A stretch of DNA of 64,000 nt from Nocardioides albidus (GTDB lineage: Bacteria; Actinomycetota; Actinomycetes; Propionibacteriales; Nocardioidaceae), in contig NZ_VDMP01000025.1 in assembly GCF_006335005.1 (NCBI RefSeq), positions 450,187-514,186 of the forward strand, read 5' to 3'. Each line of letters starts with the position of its first letter. The first letter of the stretch is position 1. A model generated the notes under the pieces. That model was not told the DNA's origin and ran no database searches. It was given only the letters and a program-made list of their open reading frames with translations. This document shows, piece by piece, positions 29,482 to 38,441 of the stretch. Made by a program: the position numbers and the translations under genes.

Positions 29482-29487
29482 AACCTA
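29482..29487 (-). promoter_or_regulatory. -10 box (TAGGTT) for the GT-C gene, leaderless type
   Basis: TAGGTT ends six bases before the ATG at 29475, with no Shine-Dalgarno site between. Confidence 0.5.
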
Positions 29488-29543
29488 GGGCAGACCTGGT
29501 CGTTCGGGTCGGTCGTCGGGCCGCTCGTTGAGTCGGCCGGACG

Positions 29544-29567
29544 GTGAGGTCGTGAGGAGTCGTTGAC
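29544..29567 (+). promoter_or_regulatory. Shared nitrate-gene motif, copy 3 (before nasB-nirBD)
   Basis: GTGAGGTCGTGAG, five bases, then GTTGAC followed by A, so TTGACA forms a perfect -35 hexamer. It lies 56 bases before the ATG at 29624. Confidence 0.6.
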
Positions 29568-29623
29568 ATCTGCGTGCAACACGAGCACACGGACGCGAAA
29601 CCTCCGTGTCGTCAGATGGGGAC

Positions 29624-31141
29624 ATGAGCCAGGACCGACCCGCAGCGCCGCGCCCGCGGCTCGTCGTCGTCGGCTCCGGCATGGCCGCGACCCGCCTGGT
29701 CGAGGAGCTCGTCGCCCGTCGGGCGGTCGCGACGAGCTCGACCAGCGGCGGTCTGGACGTCACCGTCCTCGGTGACGAGCACGCGCCGCCGTACAACCGG
29801 ATCCTGCTCTCCGCGGTCCTGGAGGGGACGCACCGGCCCGAGGCGCTCACCCTGCGCAGCGAGGAGTGGTACGCCGAGCACGGGGTCGACCTTCGCCTGG
29901 GAGCCCGCGTCCTCGGCGTCGACCGGGAGCGCAGGGACGTCATGCTCGTCGACGGCACCCTGGTGGAGTACGACACCCTGGTGCTCGCCACCGGCAGCAT
30001 CCCGTCCCTGCCGCCGATCCGCGGACTGGTGCGGATGGACGGCTCGCTGCACGAGGCCGTGCACGCCTTCCGGTCGCTGGCCGACTGCGAGCGCCTGCTC
30101 GCCGCGCTGCCGGGAAGCAGGCGCGCGGTCGTCGTCGGCGGCGGGCTGCTCGGCCTGCAGGTCGCGCGCGCCCTCGGCGTGAGAGGCATCCAGACCGAGG
30201 TCGTCGAGGGCGCCGAGCACCTGCTCCACCAGCAGATCAGCGCGCCGGCGGGCCGGATCCTCACCCGCGACCTGAAGAAGCTCGGGGTCGCCGTCTACAC
30301 CGGCGCCCGCGCCGTCCGGCTCGTCGAGCGCACGGACGGGTCGGACGGGCCCGCCCTCCGGCTCGACAACGGCTTCACGCTCGACACCGACCTGGTGGTC
30401 CTCACGGCCGGGGGGCGTCCCTCCACGGCGCTGGCCCGCGGCGCCGGACTCGAGGTCCGGCGCGGCATCGTCGTCGACGACCGCCTCGCCAGCGTGACCG
30501 ATCCGTCCGTGCACGCCCTGGGCGACTGCGCCGAGCACGACGGCAGGACCACCGGCTTCGTCCCGCCCGCGTGGGAGCAGGCCGGCATCCTCGCCGCCAA
30601 CCTGTCGACGCGGCTGTGCGACGAGTCGGTGAGGTACGACGGCACCCGGGTCGTCGCGCGCCTGCGCGCCAGCGACCTCGACGTCGCCGTGCTCGGCGAC
30701 GCCCGGGCCGAGCTCGACGCCGGTGGCGAGGTGGTCGAGGTGGCGAACCCGATCGCCGGCTCGCACCGGCGCATCGTCGTCCGGGACGGGCGGATCGTCG
30801 CCGCCACCCTGGTCGGCGACCTGTCCCGGGTCGGGCTGATCACCCAGCACTTCGACCGGCGGACCGTTCTCGGGCCGCATGAGCCCGGCGAGCTCCTCCT
30901 GCCGGAGCGGACCGGGGACGCCGGCAACGGCGCCGGACCCTGGTCCCTGCCCGACGACGCCGAGGTGTGCGCCTGCGCGGGCGTGACCGCCGGCCGGATC
31001 CGCGCCTGCTCCTCGCTCGAGCAGGTCCGCGACGACACCCGCGCGACCACCGGCTGCGGTGGCTGCGCCAGCACGGTGCGGCAGCTGCTCAGCCGCCGTA
31101 CCGACACCGCCGAACTCGCCACCGCCCAGAAGGGAACCTGA
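29624..31141 (+). CDS. FAD/NAD(P)H oxidoreductase with BFD-type [2Fe-2S] domain (NasB-like electron donor)
   Basis: A 505-residue flavoprotein that probably takes electrons from NAD(P)H to nitrate reductase. The FAD motif VVVGSGMAATRLVEEL is at the start, the NAD(P) motif VVVGGGLLGLQVARAL is near residue 175, and the second FAD block is VHALGDCAEHDG. The C-terminal part (about 445-490) has CACAGV and CGGC, the four Cys of a BFD-like [2Fe-2S] site. It resembles the N-terminal half of NirB, next door. ATG 29624 has GGGGA upstream; a GTG at 29606 is possible. The stop overlaps the nirB ATG by one base. Nitrite reductase paralogue function is the main alternative. Confidence 0.8.
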   Translation: MSQDRPAAPRPRLVVVGSGMAATRLVEELVARRAVATSSTSGGLDVTVLGDEHAPPYNRILLSAVLEGTHRPEALTLRSEEWYAEHGVDLRLGARVLGVDRERRDVMLVDGTLVEYDTLVLATGSIPSLPPIRGLVRMDGSLHEAVHAFRSLADCERLLAALPGSRRAVVVGGGLLGLQVARALGVRGIQTEVVEGAEHLLHQQISAPAGRILTRDLKKLGVAVYTGARAVRLVERTDGSDGPALRLDNGFTLDTDLVVLTAGGRPSTALARGAGLEVRRGIVVDDRLASVTDPSVHALGDCAEHDGRTTGFVPPAWEQAGILAANLSTRLCDESVRYDGTRVVARLRASDLDVAVLGDARAELDAGGEVVEVANPIAGSHRRIVVRDGRIVAATLVGDLSRVGLITQHFDRRTVLGPHEPGELLLPERTGDAGNGAGPWSLPDDAEVCACAGVTAGRIRACSSLEQVRDDTRATTGCGGCASTVRQLLSRRTDTAELATAQKGT

Positions 31142-33702
31142 TGAACCAGCGAAAGCAACTGGTGGTCGTAGGCCACGGCATGGTCGGCCACCGCTTCGTG
31201 CAGGCCGCCATCGAGCGCGGGCTGACCGAGACCCACGACATCACCATCCTCGGCGAGGAGCCGCGCCCGGCGTACGACCGCGTGGCCCTGACCTCGTTCT
31301 TCGAGCGCGGAGCGGAGGCACTGTCCTTCCTCCCCGGCGGCGCGTACGACGACCCGCGGGTCTCCCTGCGCCTGGGCGCCGAGGTGGTCGCGATCTCCCC
31401 GCGGCAGCGGGTGATCACGCTCGCCGACGGCAAGGACCTGCACTACGACGAGCTCGTGCTCGCGACCGGCGCCTACCCGTTCGTGCCGCCCGTGCCCGGC
31501 AAGGACCTCAGAGGTGTCTTCGTCTACCGCACCATCGAGGACCTCGAGGCGATCCGCGCCGCGTCGAAGAAGGCCAAGGTCGGCGCCGTCATCGGCGGCG
31601 GGCTGCTCGGCCTCGAGGCGGCCAACGCCCTGCACCAGCTCGGCCTGGAGACCCACGTCGTCGAGCTGGCGCCGCGCCTGATGGCGGTGCAGATCGACGA
31701 CGCCGCGGGCTCGACGCTCAACCGGCACATCGAGACCCTCGGCCTGACCGTGCACACCGGCGCGATGACCGAGGCCGTGCTCGGCAAGGACAAGGTCACC
31801 GGGCTCGCGCTCAAGGACCGCAACCCGCTCGACGTCGACCTCGTCGTCTTCTCCGCGGGCATCCGCCCGCGTGACGCCCTCGCCCGCGCCGCCGACCTCG
31901 AGATCGCCGAGCGCGGCGGCGTCCTCGTCGACGAGCACTGCCGCACGAGCGACGAGCACATCTGGGCGATCGGCGAGTGCGCCGCCCCGGGCGGGCGGAT
32001 GTACGGCCTGGTCGCGCCCGGCTACACGATGGCCGAGGTCGTCGTCGACGCCCTCCTCGGCGGCGAGGCCGGCGCCTTCACCGGCGCCGACATGTCGACC
32101 AAGCTCAAGCTGCTCGGCGTCGACGTGGCCTCCTTCGGCGACGCGTTCGCCGCCGACGAGGACGCCCTCGAGGTGGTGTACGCCGACGCCGTGGCCGGCA
32201 TCTACAAGAAGCTCGTCGTCAAGGAGCTCGCGAGCGGCGGCTACGAGCTGCTGGGCGGCATCCTCGTCGGCGACGCGTCGTCGTACGGCGTGCTCCGGCC
32301 GCTCGTCGGCTCCGGGATCGAGCTGCCCGACAACCCCGAGGAGCTGATCCTCCCGGCCGCGCGGGGCGGGGTCTCGACAGGCTCGACCTCCGCGATGCTG
32401 CCGGACGACGCGCAGGTCTGCTCGTGCAACAACGTCACGAAGGCCGACATCGTCGCCGCCGTGTCCGACGGCGGCAGCTGCGACAGCGCCTCCTGCGTCA
32501 CCGCCTGCACGAAGGCCGGCTCCACCTGCGGCTCGTGCAAGACGGTGGTGAAGAAGATCGTCGAGGATCACTTCGCCGCGAGCGGCAAGGTCGTCGACAA
32601 GTCGCTGTGCGAGCACTTCGAGATGACCCGCCAGGAGCTCTTCGAGGTCGTCGCCGTCCACGGATACAACCGGTTCGACGACATCGTCGAGGGCCACGGC
32701 AAGGGCCGGGGCTGCGACATCTGCAAGCCGGCGGTGGCCTCGATCCTGGCCAGCCTGCTCAACCACCACGTGCTCGACGGCGCCAACGCCACGCTGCAGG
32801 ACACCAACGACGCCTACCTCGCCAACCTGCAGAAGAACGGCACCTACTCGGTGGTCCCGCGCATCCCCGGCGGCGAGATCACCCCCGACAAGCTGATCGT
32901 GATCGGCGAGGTGGCGCGCGACTACGGCCTCTACACGAAGATCACCGGCGGCCAGCGGATCGACCTCTTCGGCGCCCGGATGGAGGACCTGCCGGCGATC
33001 TGGAAGCGGCTGGTCGACGCCGGCATGGAGTCCGGCCACGCCTACGGCAAGTCGCTGCGGACGGTGAAGTCGTGCGTCGGCTCGACCTGGTGCCGCTACG
33101 GCGTGCAGGACTCCGTCGGGCTGGCGATCGAGCTGGAGCTGCGCTACCGCGGCCTGCGCTCGCCCCACAAGCTCAAGGGCGGCGTGTCCGGATGCGCCCG
33201 TGAGTGCGCGGAGGCGCGGGGCAAGGACTTCGGCGTGATCGCCACCGAGAGGGGCTGGAACCTCTACGTCGGCGGCAACGGCGGCGCGGTTCCCGCGCAC
33301 GCCCAGCTGCTCGCCGGCGACCTCACGCGCGAGGAGCTGATCCGCTACCTCGACCGCTTCCTCATGTACTACATCCGCACCGCCGACCGGCTCCAGCGCA
33401 CCTCCACCTGGCTCGACGAGATCGGCGGACTGGAGCGGGTCCGCGAGGTCGTCGTCGACGACAGCCTCGGTCTGGGCGACGAGCTCGAGGCGAGCATGGA
33501 CCGCCACGTCGACTCCTACTTCGACGAGTGGAGGGCGACCATCGAGGACCCGGCGAAGCTCGCCCGCTTCGTCTCCTTCGTCAACGCCCCCGGCACCCCC
33601 GACCCCCACATCACCTTCCGCGAGGAGCGCGGCCAGATCCGCGCCGACCTGGTGGACGGACCGGTGTCGCTCGGTGCCTCGATCCCCGTGGGAGCCCCGT
33701 GA
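31141..33702 (+). CDS. nirB: NAD(P)H nitrite reductase large subunit
   Basis: Reduces nitrite to ammonium with siroheme and a [4Fe-4S] cluster. The 853-residue protein has an N-terminal FAD/NAD domain (VVGHGMVGHRF, then VIGGGLLGLEAANAL), then two Fe-S binding BFD-like repeats (VCSCNNVTKADI with CGSCKTVVKK, and GCDICKPAVASI). The siroheme half carries the cluster ligands in KSCVGSTWCRYG and GGVSGCARECAEARG. AAGGGA stands before the ATG. A short dispersed-type palindrome at 32370-32388 adds GVSTGSTS in the linker before the first BFD repeat. It is coupled to nirD by one-base overlap. Confidence 0.95.
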   Translation: MNQRKQLVVVGHGMVGHRFVQAAIERGLTETHDITILGEEPRPAYDRVALTSFFERGAEALSFLPGGAYDDPRVSLRLGAEVVAISPRQRVITLADGKDLHYDELVLATGAYPFVPPVPGKDLRGVFVYRTIEDLEAIRAASKKAKVGAVIGGGLLGLEAANALHQLGLETHVVELAPRLMAVQIDDAAGSTLNRHIETLGLTVHTGAMTEAVLGKDKVTGLALKDRNPLDVDLVVFSAGIRPRDALARAADLEIAERGGVLVDEHCRTSDEHIWAIGECAAPGGRMYGLVAPGYTMAEVVVDALLGGEAGAFTGADMSTKLKLLGVDVASFGDAFAADEDALEVVYADAVAGIYKKLVVKELASGGYELLGGILVGDASSYGVLRPLVGSGIELPDNPEELILPAARGGVSTGSTSAMLPDDAQVCSCNNVTKADIVAAVSDGGSCDSASCVTACTKAGSTCGSCKTVVKKIVEDHFAASGKVVDKSLCEHFEMTRQELFEVVAVHGYNRFDDIVEGHGKGRGCDICKPAVASILASLLNHHVLDGANATLQDTNDAYLANLQKNGTYSVVPRIPGGEITPDKLIVIGEVARDYGLYTKITGGQRIDLFGARMEDLPAIWKRLVDAGMESGHAYGKSLRTVKSCVGSTWCRYGVQDSVGLAIELELRYRGLRSPHKLKGGVSGCARECAEARGKDFGVIATERGWNLYVGGNGGAVPAHAQLLAGDLTREELIRYLDRFLMYYIRTADRLQRTSTWLDEIGGLERVREVVVDDSLGLGDELEASMDRHVDSYFDEWRATIEDPAKLARFVSFVNAPGTPDPHITFREERGQIRADLVDGPVSLGASIPVGAP
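32370..32388. repeat. Short palindrome inside nirB
   Basis: GGTCTCGACAGGCTCGACC forms a stem (GGTC-TCGA against TCGACC) and is translated in frame in a linker between domains. A related sequence lies at 63841-63863 after topA. Both resemble short palindromes scattered in actinobacterial genomes. Confidence 0.45.
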
Positions 33703-34043
33703 TGACGACCGTCTGCCCCCTGGACCGGATCGCCCGCGAGTCCGGCGTCGCCGCCCTCGTCGACGGGGAGGCGGTCGCCGTGTTCCGCACGTACGACGAC
33801 GAGGTGTTCGCCCTGTCCAACTTCGACCCGTTCGGCCGGGCCTCCGTGCTCTCCCGAGGGATCGTCGGGACGCGTGGAGACGACGAGGTGCCGTTCGTCG
33901 CCAGCCCGCTGCTCAAGCAGCGCTTCGACCTCCGCACGGGCGCCTGCCTCGACGACCCGGCGGTCGTCGTACCCACCTGGGAGGCGTGGGTGAGCGACGG
34001 GATGGTGGTCGTCGGCGCCCGCCGCGAGACAATCGCGTCGTGA
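33702..34043 (+). CDS. nirD: Nitrite reductase small subunit
   Basis: A 113-residue Rieske-fold protein that pairs with NirB. It has the ISP fold pattern FALSNFDPFGRASVLSRGIVG and LLKQRFDLRTGACLDDP but lacks the Cys and His ligands of a true Rieske cluster, as is normal for NirD. ATG overlaps the nirB stop by one base and the stop overlaps the next GTG. A GTG at 33699 is an equivalent start. Confidence 0.92.
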   Translation: MTTVCPLDRIARESGVAALVDGEAVAVFRTYDDEVFALSNFDPFGRASVLSRGIVGTRGDDEVPFVASPLLKQRFDLRTGACLDDPAVVVPTWEAWVSDGMVVVGARRETIAS

Positions 34044-35164
34044 GTGACCAGCCCCTGTCCGGCTTCAGGATCGGCGTGACCGCGGCCCGCCGTGCCGACG
34101 AGCAGATCGCCCTGCTCGAGCGCCGCGGCGCGAGCGTCGTGCACGCGCCGGCGCTGTCGGTCGACCCCAACCGGATCGACGAGACCGCGCTGCTGGCCGC
34201 GACGAAGGACGTGCTCGGCCAGCCGGTCGACGTCTTCGTGGCGACCACGGGCATCGGGCTCAAGTCGTGGTTCTCCGCCGCCGAGCGCTGGGGCCTGCTC
34301 GACGACCTCGTGGCCCACCTCGAGACGGCCGAGATCCTCGCCCGCGGGCCGAAGAGCGTCGGCGCGCTGCGCAGGTTCGGCCTCCGCGAGCTGTGGTCGC
34401 CGGAGTCGGAGGAGTTCGAGGACGTCCTGGCCCACCTGCGCGGACGCGACCTGGGCGGTGTGCGGATCGTCGTCCAGGAGCACGGGCAGTCGCTGTCGAT
34501 GGCCGCGCACGCCTTGCGCCGGGTCGGTGCCGAGGTCACCACCGTCGCCGTCTACCGCGTCGAGGGCGCGGCCGACCCCGAGCCGATGTTCGGCCTGATC
34601 GAGGACATCGCCGCGCGACGGGTGGATGCCGTCACCTTCACCGCCGCGCCGGCGATCGCCGCGATGATGGAGGCCGCGACCTCCACCGGCCACCGCGACG
34701 AGGTGGTCGGCGCCTTCCAGGCCGACGTGGTCGCCGCCTGCGTCGGACCGGTCACCGCCGCCGCGTTCGAGATGTGGGGTGTCCCGTCGATCTACCCCGA
34801 GCGCTCCCGCCTGGCCGCGATGGTCAAGCAGCTCGAGGTCGAGCTCCCCTCCCGTGCGAGCGGCACCAGTCTCGAGGTCGCCGGCCACACCCTGCTGCTG
34901 CACGGCGACCTGGCCGATCGCTCGGTGCTCCTCGACGGCGTCGAGGTGAAGCTCTCGCCCGCGCCGTACGCCGTCCTCCAGGCCCTGCTCGTCAACCCCG
35001 GCACCGTCGTCTCCCGCCGCGACCTGCTCACCTCGCTGCCGTCCGGCACCGCCGGCTCGGAGCACGCGGTCGAGATGGCGGTCGCCCGGCTGCGCTCGGC
35101 CCTCGGCACCCGCTGCATCCAGACCGTTGTCAAGCGCGGCTACCGCCTGGCGGTGACCCCATGA
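34040..35164 (+). CDS. Uroporphyrinogen-III synthase fused to winged-helix DNA-binding domain
   Basis: A 374-residue two-domain protein. Residues about 1-260 have the HemD fold, with FIGVTAARRADEQ-like opening, VATTGIGLKSWF and TFTAAPAI. Residues about 275-372 form a winged helix of the OmpR type, with YAVLQALLVNPGTVVSRRDL and TVVKRGYRLA. This fusion is known next to nitrite reductase genes in actinomycetes (Rv0260c type). It may make the tetrapyrrole for siroheme, act as a regulator of the nitrate genes, or do both; the sequence shows only the two domains. It is a good candidate to read the GTGAG motif. Coupled by overlap on both sides. Confidence 0.85.
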   Translation: MSDQPLSGFRIGVTAARRADEQIALLERRGASVVHAPALSVDPNRIDETALLAATKDVLGQPVDVFVATTGIGLKSWFSAAERWGLLDDLVAHLETAEILARGPKSVGALRRFGLRELWSPESEEFEDVLAHLRGRDLGGVRIVVQEHGQSLSMAAHALRRVGAEVTTVAVYRVEGAADPEPMFGLIEDIAARRVDAVTFTAAPAIAAMMEAATSTGHRDEVVGAFQADVVAACVGPVTAAAFEMWGVPSIYPERSRLAAMVKQLEVELPSRASGTSLEVAGHTLLLHGDLADRSVLLDGVEVKLSPAPYAVLQALLVNPGTVVSRRDLLTSLPSGTAGSEHAVEMAVARLRSALGTRCIQTVVKRGYRLAVTP

Positions 35165-35847
35165 CGCGACGCCCCCACCTCCTCACCGTCGCCCACGGCA
35201 CCCGCACCGCGGCGGGCAACGAGGTGGCCCGCGCGCTGACGTCGGCGGCCGCGAGTCGACTCGGTTGGGAGGCGACGACGTCGTACGTCGAGCTCTGCGC
35301 GCCGCTCTTCGCCGAGGCGGTGCGGGAGGTCCGCGGGCCCGTGATCGCGGTGCCGCTGCTGCTCTCGACCGGCTACCACCTGCGCCAGGACCTGCCCGCC
35401 GCGCTCACCGACCTTGAGCACGTGCTGCTCGGCCGCTCCCTCGGCCCCGACCGACTCCTCGCCGCCGCGCAGGTCGAGCGCCTGCTGGAGGCCGGTGCGA
35501 CACCCGGGCAGCCGGTCGTCATGGTCGCCGCCGGGTCCACGGACCCGGCCGCCACCGCGGACCTCGACCGGGCCACCCACCTCCTCGCCCAGGCGTGGGG
35601 CGCGCCGGTCCGCCTCGCGACGTTGTCGGGGAGGGGCACCCGTCCCGAGGACGTCGTGCGACCCGGCGACGCCGTGTCGCCGTACCTCCTCGCCACCGGC
35701 CACTTCCACCGCAAGGCCCGCCACGACGCCCTCGCCGCCGGCGCAGCCGTGGTCGCGGGCGTCGTCGGCCCGCACCCCCGCGTGGCCGGCCTGGTCGCGG
35801 AGCGGGCGCTCGCCCTCGCCCCGGCGGCGCTGCGCGCCTCGGCCTGA
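35161..35847 (+). CDS. Sirohydrochlorin chelatase family protein (CbiX/SirB)
   Basis: A 228-residue protein that should insert ferrous iron into sirohydrochlorin to give siroheme, the cofactor of NirB. LLTVAHGTR near the start supplies the metal-binding His and STGYHLRQD supplies the second; a duplicated half follows with VMVAAGSTDP and LATGHFHRKA, as in the long CbiX form. It is coupled to the hemD-like gene by an ATGA overlap and ends the nitrite-siroheme operon at a hairpin. Confidence 0.85.
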   Translation: MTRRPHLLTVAHGTRTAAGNEVARALTSAAASRLGWEATTSYVELCAPLFAEAVREVRGPVIAVPLLLSTGYHLRQDLPAALTDLEHVLLGRSLGPDRLLAAAQVERLLEAGATPGQPVVMVAAGSTDPAATADLDRATHLLAQAWGAPVRLATLSGRGTRPEDVVRPGDAVSPYLLATGHFHRKARHDALAAGAAVVAGVVGPHPRVAGLVAERALALAPAALRASA

Positions 35848-35852
35848 CGCAA

Positions 35853-35893
35853 CTGTGTCGTCTGCACACGCCCCGCGTCTGCAGATGACACAG
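35853..35893. terminator. Convergent hairpin after the siroheme chelatase gene
   Basis: 18-bp arms at 35853-35870 and 35876-35893 match at 16 positions around a 5-base loop. It lies between convergent genes, 6 and 8 bases from their stops. Confidence 0.65.
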
Positions 35894-35900
35894 CAGGGAG

Positions 35901-36908
35901 TCAGGCGGCCGCGCTGGCCGCCGGAGGACAGTCCGGACAGGACCGCGGTGCACCCGTCCAGCCGTGCCGGCGCAGCACCTGCGCGATGCGCGTGGCCGTG
36001 CGGCACGGCGTTCGGAACACCTGTCCGTAGGTGATCCGCAGGGTCTCGGCGGCACCGGCCGCCGCCTCCGCCAGGTCGCGCTCGGCGTCGGCGTCGTAGG
36101 CCTCCGCGGTGTCGTGGACGGCGCGACCCTGCAGCTCGACGATCACCCCGAGCTCGTCGTACCGCACGTCGATCACCGTGCGTCGGCCGGTCGCCTCGCT
36201 CACGACCTGTCGCGATCCGCGAGGCAGCCCGTGGGCGCGCTCGACCCGGTGGAGGTAGCCGCGCTCCAGCACGGAGCAGGCGCCGTCGCGCAGGTCGGTC
36301 ACGAGGCCCTCGATGATCGGCCGGCCGGCGACGCGGGAGCGCTGAGCCAGGGCTCGGAGCACCGCCTCGGGAAGGCCGGGCCGTCGGAAGCAGGCGCGGG
36401 TCAGCTCGGCGAACGCGGCCGCCACGTCTCCGGTCGCCACCTGTGCCGACATCAGGTCGATCAGCGCCTCCTCGAGCCGGATCCGGGGTGGTCGGCTGTT
36501 GCGGCGCACGCGCTCGGTGAGCCCGGAGGTACGACGAATCCGCACGCCGTCCGGGACGTCGAGCTTGCGTCCGTGCTGGATCGCCACCTCGATCACCGCC
36601 GGACGACGGCCCGGGATGGCCGATTCGCCGGACAGTGCAGCGGGCCAGGCCGCCAGGACGGCGACCCACTCACGCTGCTCATAGGTCAGCGGACCGGTGT
36701 GGTCGACGTACACGCCAGGATGCGCCGCTCGGATCTCCTTGCGGCGCCTCATCCGGAGGATGTCGCCGTCGCTCGCTCCTGCCTCGCGCAGCTGCCGGCG
36801 GGAGACCACGCCGCACTGGGTGCGGAGCAGCGACTGCAGCTGCGGGTGACGAAGATCGACGCGTGCGGACACCGCCCGACCGTGCCACGCGACCCGGTCT
36901 GCTGCCAC
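35901..36908 (-). CDS. AbiEi-antitoxin-like protein with DUF559-like C-terminus
   Basis: A 335-residue protein. The first 75 residues look like the winged-helix AbiEi type IV antitoxin-like domain: QSLLRTQCGVVSRRQLREAG, then RRKEIRAAHPGVYVDHTGPL. The C-terminal part (about 215-315) has RRTVIDVRYDELGVIVELQG, an acidic pattern like the PD-(D/E)XK fold of DUF559 proteins. Such genes are frequent single copies in actinomycete genomes; no AbiEii toxin gene lies beside it, so a working toxin-antitoxin pair is not supported. The start is uncertain: GTG at 36908 or GTG at 36872, neither with a strong ribosome site. Confidence 0.6.
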   Translation of the reverse strand: MAADRVAWHGRAVSARVDLRHPQLQSLLRTQCGVVSRRQLREAGASDGDILRMRRRKEIRAAHPGVYVDHTGPLTYEQREWVAVLAAWPAALSGESAIPGRRPAVIEVAIQHGRKLDVPDGVRIRRTSGLTERVRRNSRPPRIRLEEALIDLMSAQVATGDVAAAFAELTRACFRRPGLPEAVLRALAQRSRVAGRPIIEGLVTDLRDGACSVLERGYLHRVERAHGLPRGSRQVVSEATGRRTVIDVRYDELGVIVELQGRAVHDTAEAYDADAERDLAEAAAGAAETLRITYGQVFRTPCRTATRIAQVLRRHGWTGAPRSCPDCPPAASAAA

Positions 36909-36941
36909 CGGCCACGCATCGCCTGTGGAGAACCGCGGCCG

Positions 36942-38441
36942 CTACCTCCCGAGCGACTCCGGCGTGTGCAACCGGACCAGGAAGCGCCGGGCGTGGGCGG
37001 GCTCCCGGTCGGCCGTCGCCACCGACACCCCGACCATCACCAGCGCCGCGACGGGGGCGCTCCAGGCGGCGGGCTGGGTGAGGAGCGCGCCCGCCCAGCC
37101 GCCGGGGGAGTAGCCGGCGAGGGTGGCGATCGCCGCTCCGCCGGCGCCCAGCCCGCCGGCGGCCAGGCCGGCGAGGGCGCCGACGTCGGTCAGCCGCCGC
37201 CACCAGATCCCGAGCACGAGCAGCGGGCAGAACGTCGAGGCGGCCACGGCGAACGCGAGCCCGACCGACTGCGCCACCCCCACGTTGCGCACCAGCAGGG
37301 CGGCGATCACGGGTACGACGACCGCGACCATCGCCGCCAGCCGGAACGCCGTCACGCCCCGGTGCTCGCTCACGAGTCGGCTGGTCAGGTCCTGGGTGAG
37401 CACGCCGGAGACCGCGATCGCGAGGCCCGAGGACGTCGACAGGAAGGCCGCGAACGCGCCGGCCGTGACGAGCCCGGTGAGGAGGTCGCCACCGACGCCG
37501 TCCAGCATCGCGCGTGGCAGCTCGAGGACCAGCACGTCGGAGCGCCCCTCGGCGACCAGCCGGTCGCCGTACACGCGGCCGAGGGCGGCGTAGACCGGCG
37601 GCCAGAGGTAGAAGAGCCCCAGCAGGGCGAGCACGGTGACTGTCGTCCGGCGTGCGGCGCTGCCGTCGGGGTTGGTGTAGAACCGCACGACCACGTGCGG
37701 CAGGCCCATGGTGCCGAGGAAGAGCGCGGCGATGAGGGAGTAGGTCGTGTAGAGGCCGACGCCGCCGTCGCCGGCGACGGGCAGCGACCAGCCGTCGTCC
37801 CGGGCGGGGCCGCCCGGACGACCGTCGCCCCACCAGACCGCGACGAGGACGGCGGCGGGGACGAGCAGGGCGGTCAGCTTGAGCCAGTACTGGAACGCCT
37901 GGACGAAGGTCACCGAGCGCATGCCGCCGGAGGTCACGTTGGCGAGCACGATCGCCGCCACGACGAGGGATCCGGCCCACTCGGGGGCGCCGATCGCCGA
38001 GCGCAGGGTGATGCCGGCTCCCTCGAACTGCGGGATCATGTAGAGCCAGCCGATGCCGACGACCAGCAGCGAGCAGGCGGCGCGGGCGGTGCGCGAGCCC
38101 AGCCGCGCCTCGGCGAAGTCGGGCAGCGTGTAGGCGCCGGAGCGGCGCAGCGGCGCGGCGACCAGGACGAGCAGGACGACATAGCCGGCCGTCCACCCGA
38201 CCGGGTACCACAGCATGTCGGCCCCGCCGACGAGCAGCAGACCGGCGATGCCGAGGAAGGACGCGGCGGAGAGGTATTCCCCGCCGATCGCCGAGGCGTT
38301 CAGCGCGGGCCGCACGCTGCGGGAGGCGACGAAGAAGTCGCTGGTGGTGCGGGAGAACCGCAGTCCCCACGTGCCGATCGCCAGGGTCGCGAGCGTGACC
38401 AGCACGACCGCGACCAGGCCCGGGACGTCCGCACGCTCCAT
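36942..38441 (-). CDS. Sodium/solute symporter (SSS family), LytST-linked
   Basis: A 499-residue carrier with about thirteen membrane segments. FFVASRSVRPALNASAIGGE and LSAASFLGIAGL are the SSS N-terminal signatures and LGTMGLPHVVVRFYTNPDG is the acetate/pyruvate-type motif, shared with ActP at 12155-13759. The substrate is probably a small organic acid such as acetate, pyruvate or propionate. It is the last gene of an operon with DUF485, LytTR regulator and LytS kinase genes. Its ATG overlaps the DUF485 stop by one base. The gene order implies that the two-component system senses the substrate or the need for it. Confidence 0.85.
   Translation of the reverse strand: MERADVPGLVAVVLVTLATLAIGTWGLRFSRTTSDFFVASRSVRPALNASAIGGEYLSAASFLGIAGLLLVGGADMLWYPVGWTAGYVVLLVLVAAPLRRSGAYTLPDFAEARLGSRTARAACSLLVVGIGWLYMIPQFEGAGITLRSAIGAPEWAGSLVVAAIVLANVTSGGMRSVTFVQAFQYWLKLTALLVPAAVLVAVWWGDGRPGGPARDDGWSLPVAGDGGVGLYTTYSLIAALFLGTMGLPHVVVRFYTNPDGSAARRTTVTVLALLGLFYLWPPVYAALGRVYGDRLVAEGRSDVLVLELPRAMLDGVGGDLLTGLVTAGAFAAFLSTSSGLAIAVSGVLTQDLTSRLVSEHRGVTAFRLAAMVAVVVPVIAALLVRNVGVAQSVGLAFAVAASTFCPLLVLGIWWRRLTDVGALAGLAAGGLGAGGAAIATLAGYSPGGWAGALLTQPAAWSAPVAALVMVGVSVATADREPAHARRFLVRLHTPESLGR

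Noticed and set aside
23438-29567. GlnR box as explanation for the shared nitrate motif
   Set aside because: GlnR sites have GTnAC and GaAAC words with 6-base gaps; here the words are GTGAG with different spacing. Not excluded, but the match is poor.
35901-36908. Type IV toxin-antitoxin system
   Set aside because: No AbiEii-like nucleotidyltransferase toxin gene lies beside the AbiEi-like gene.
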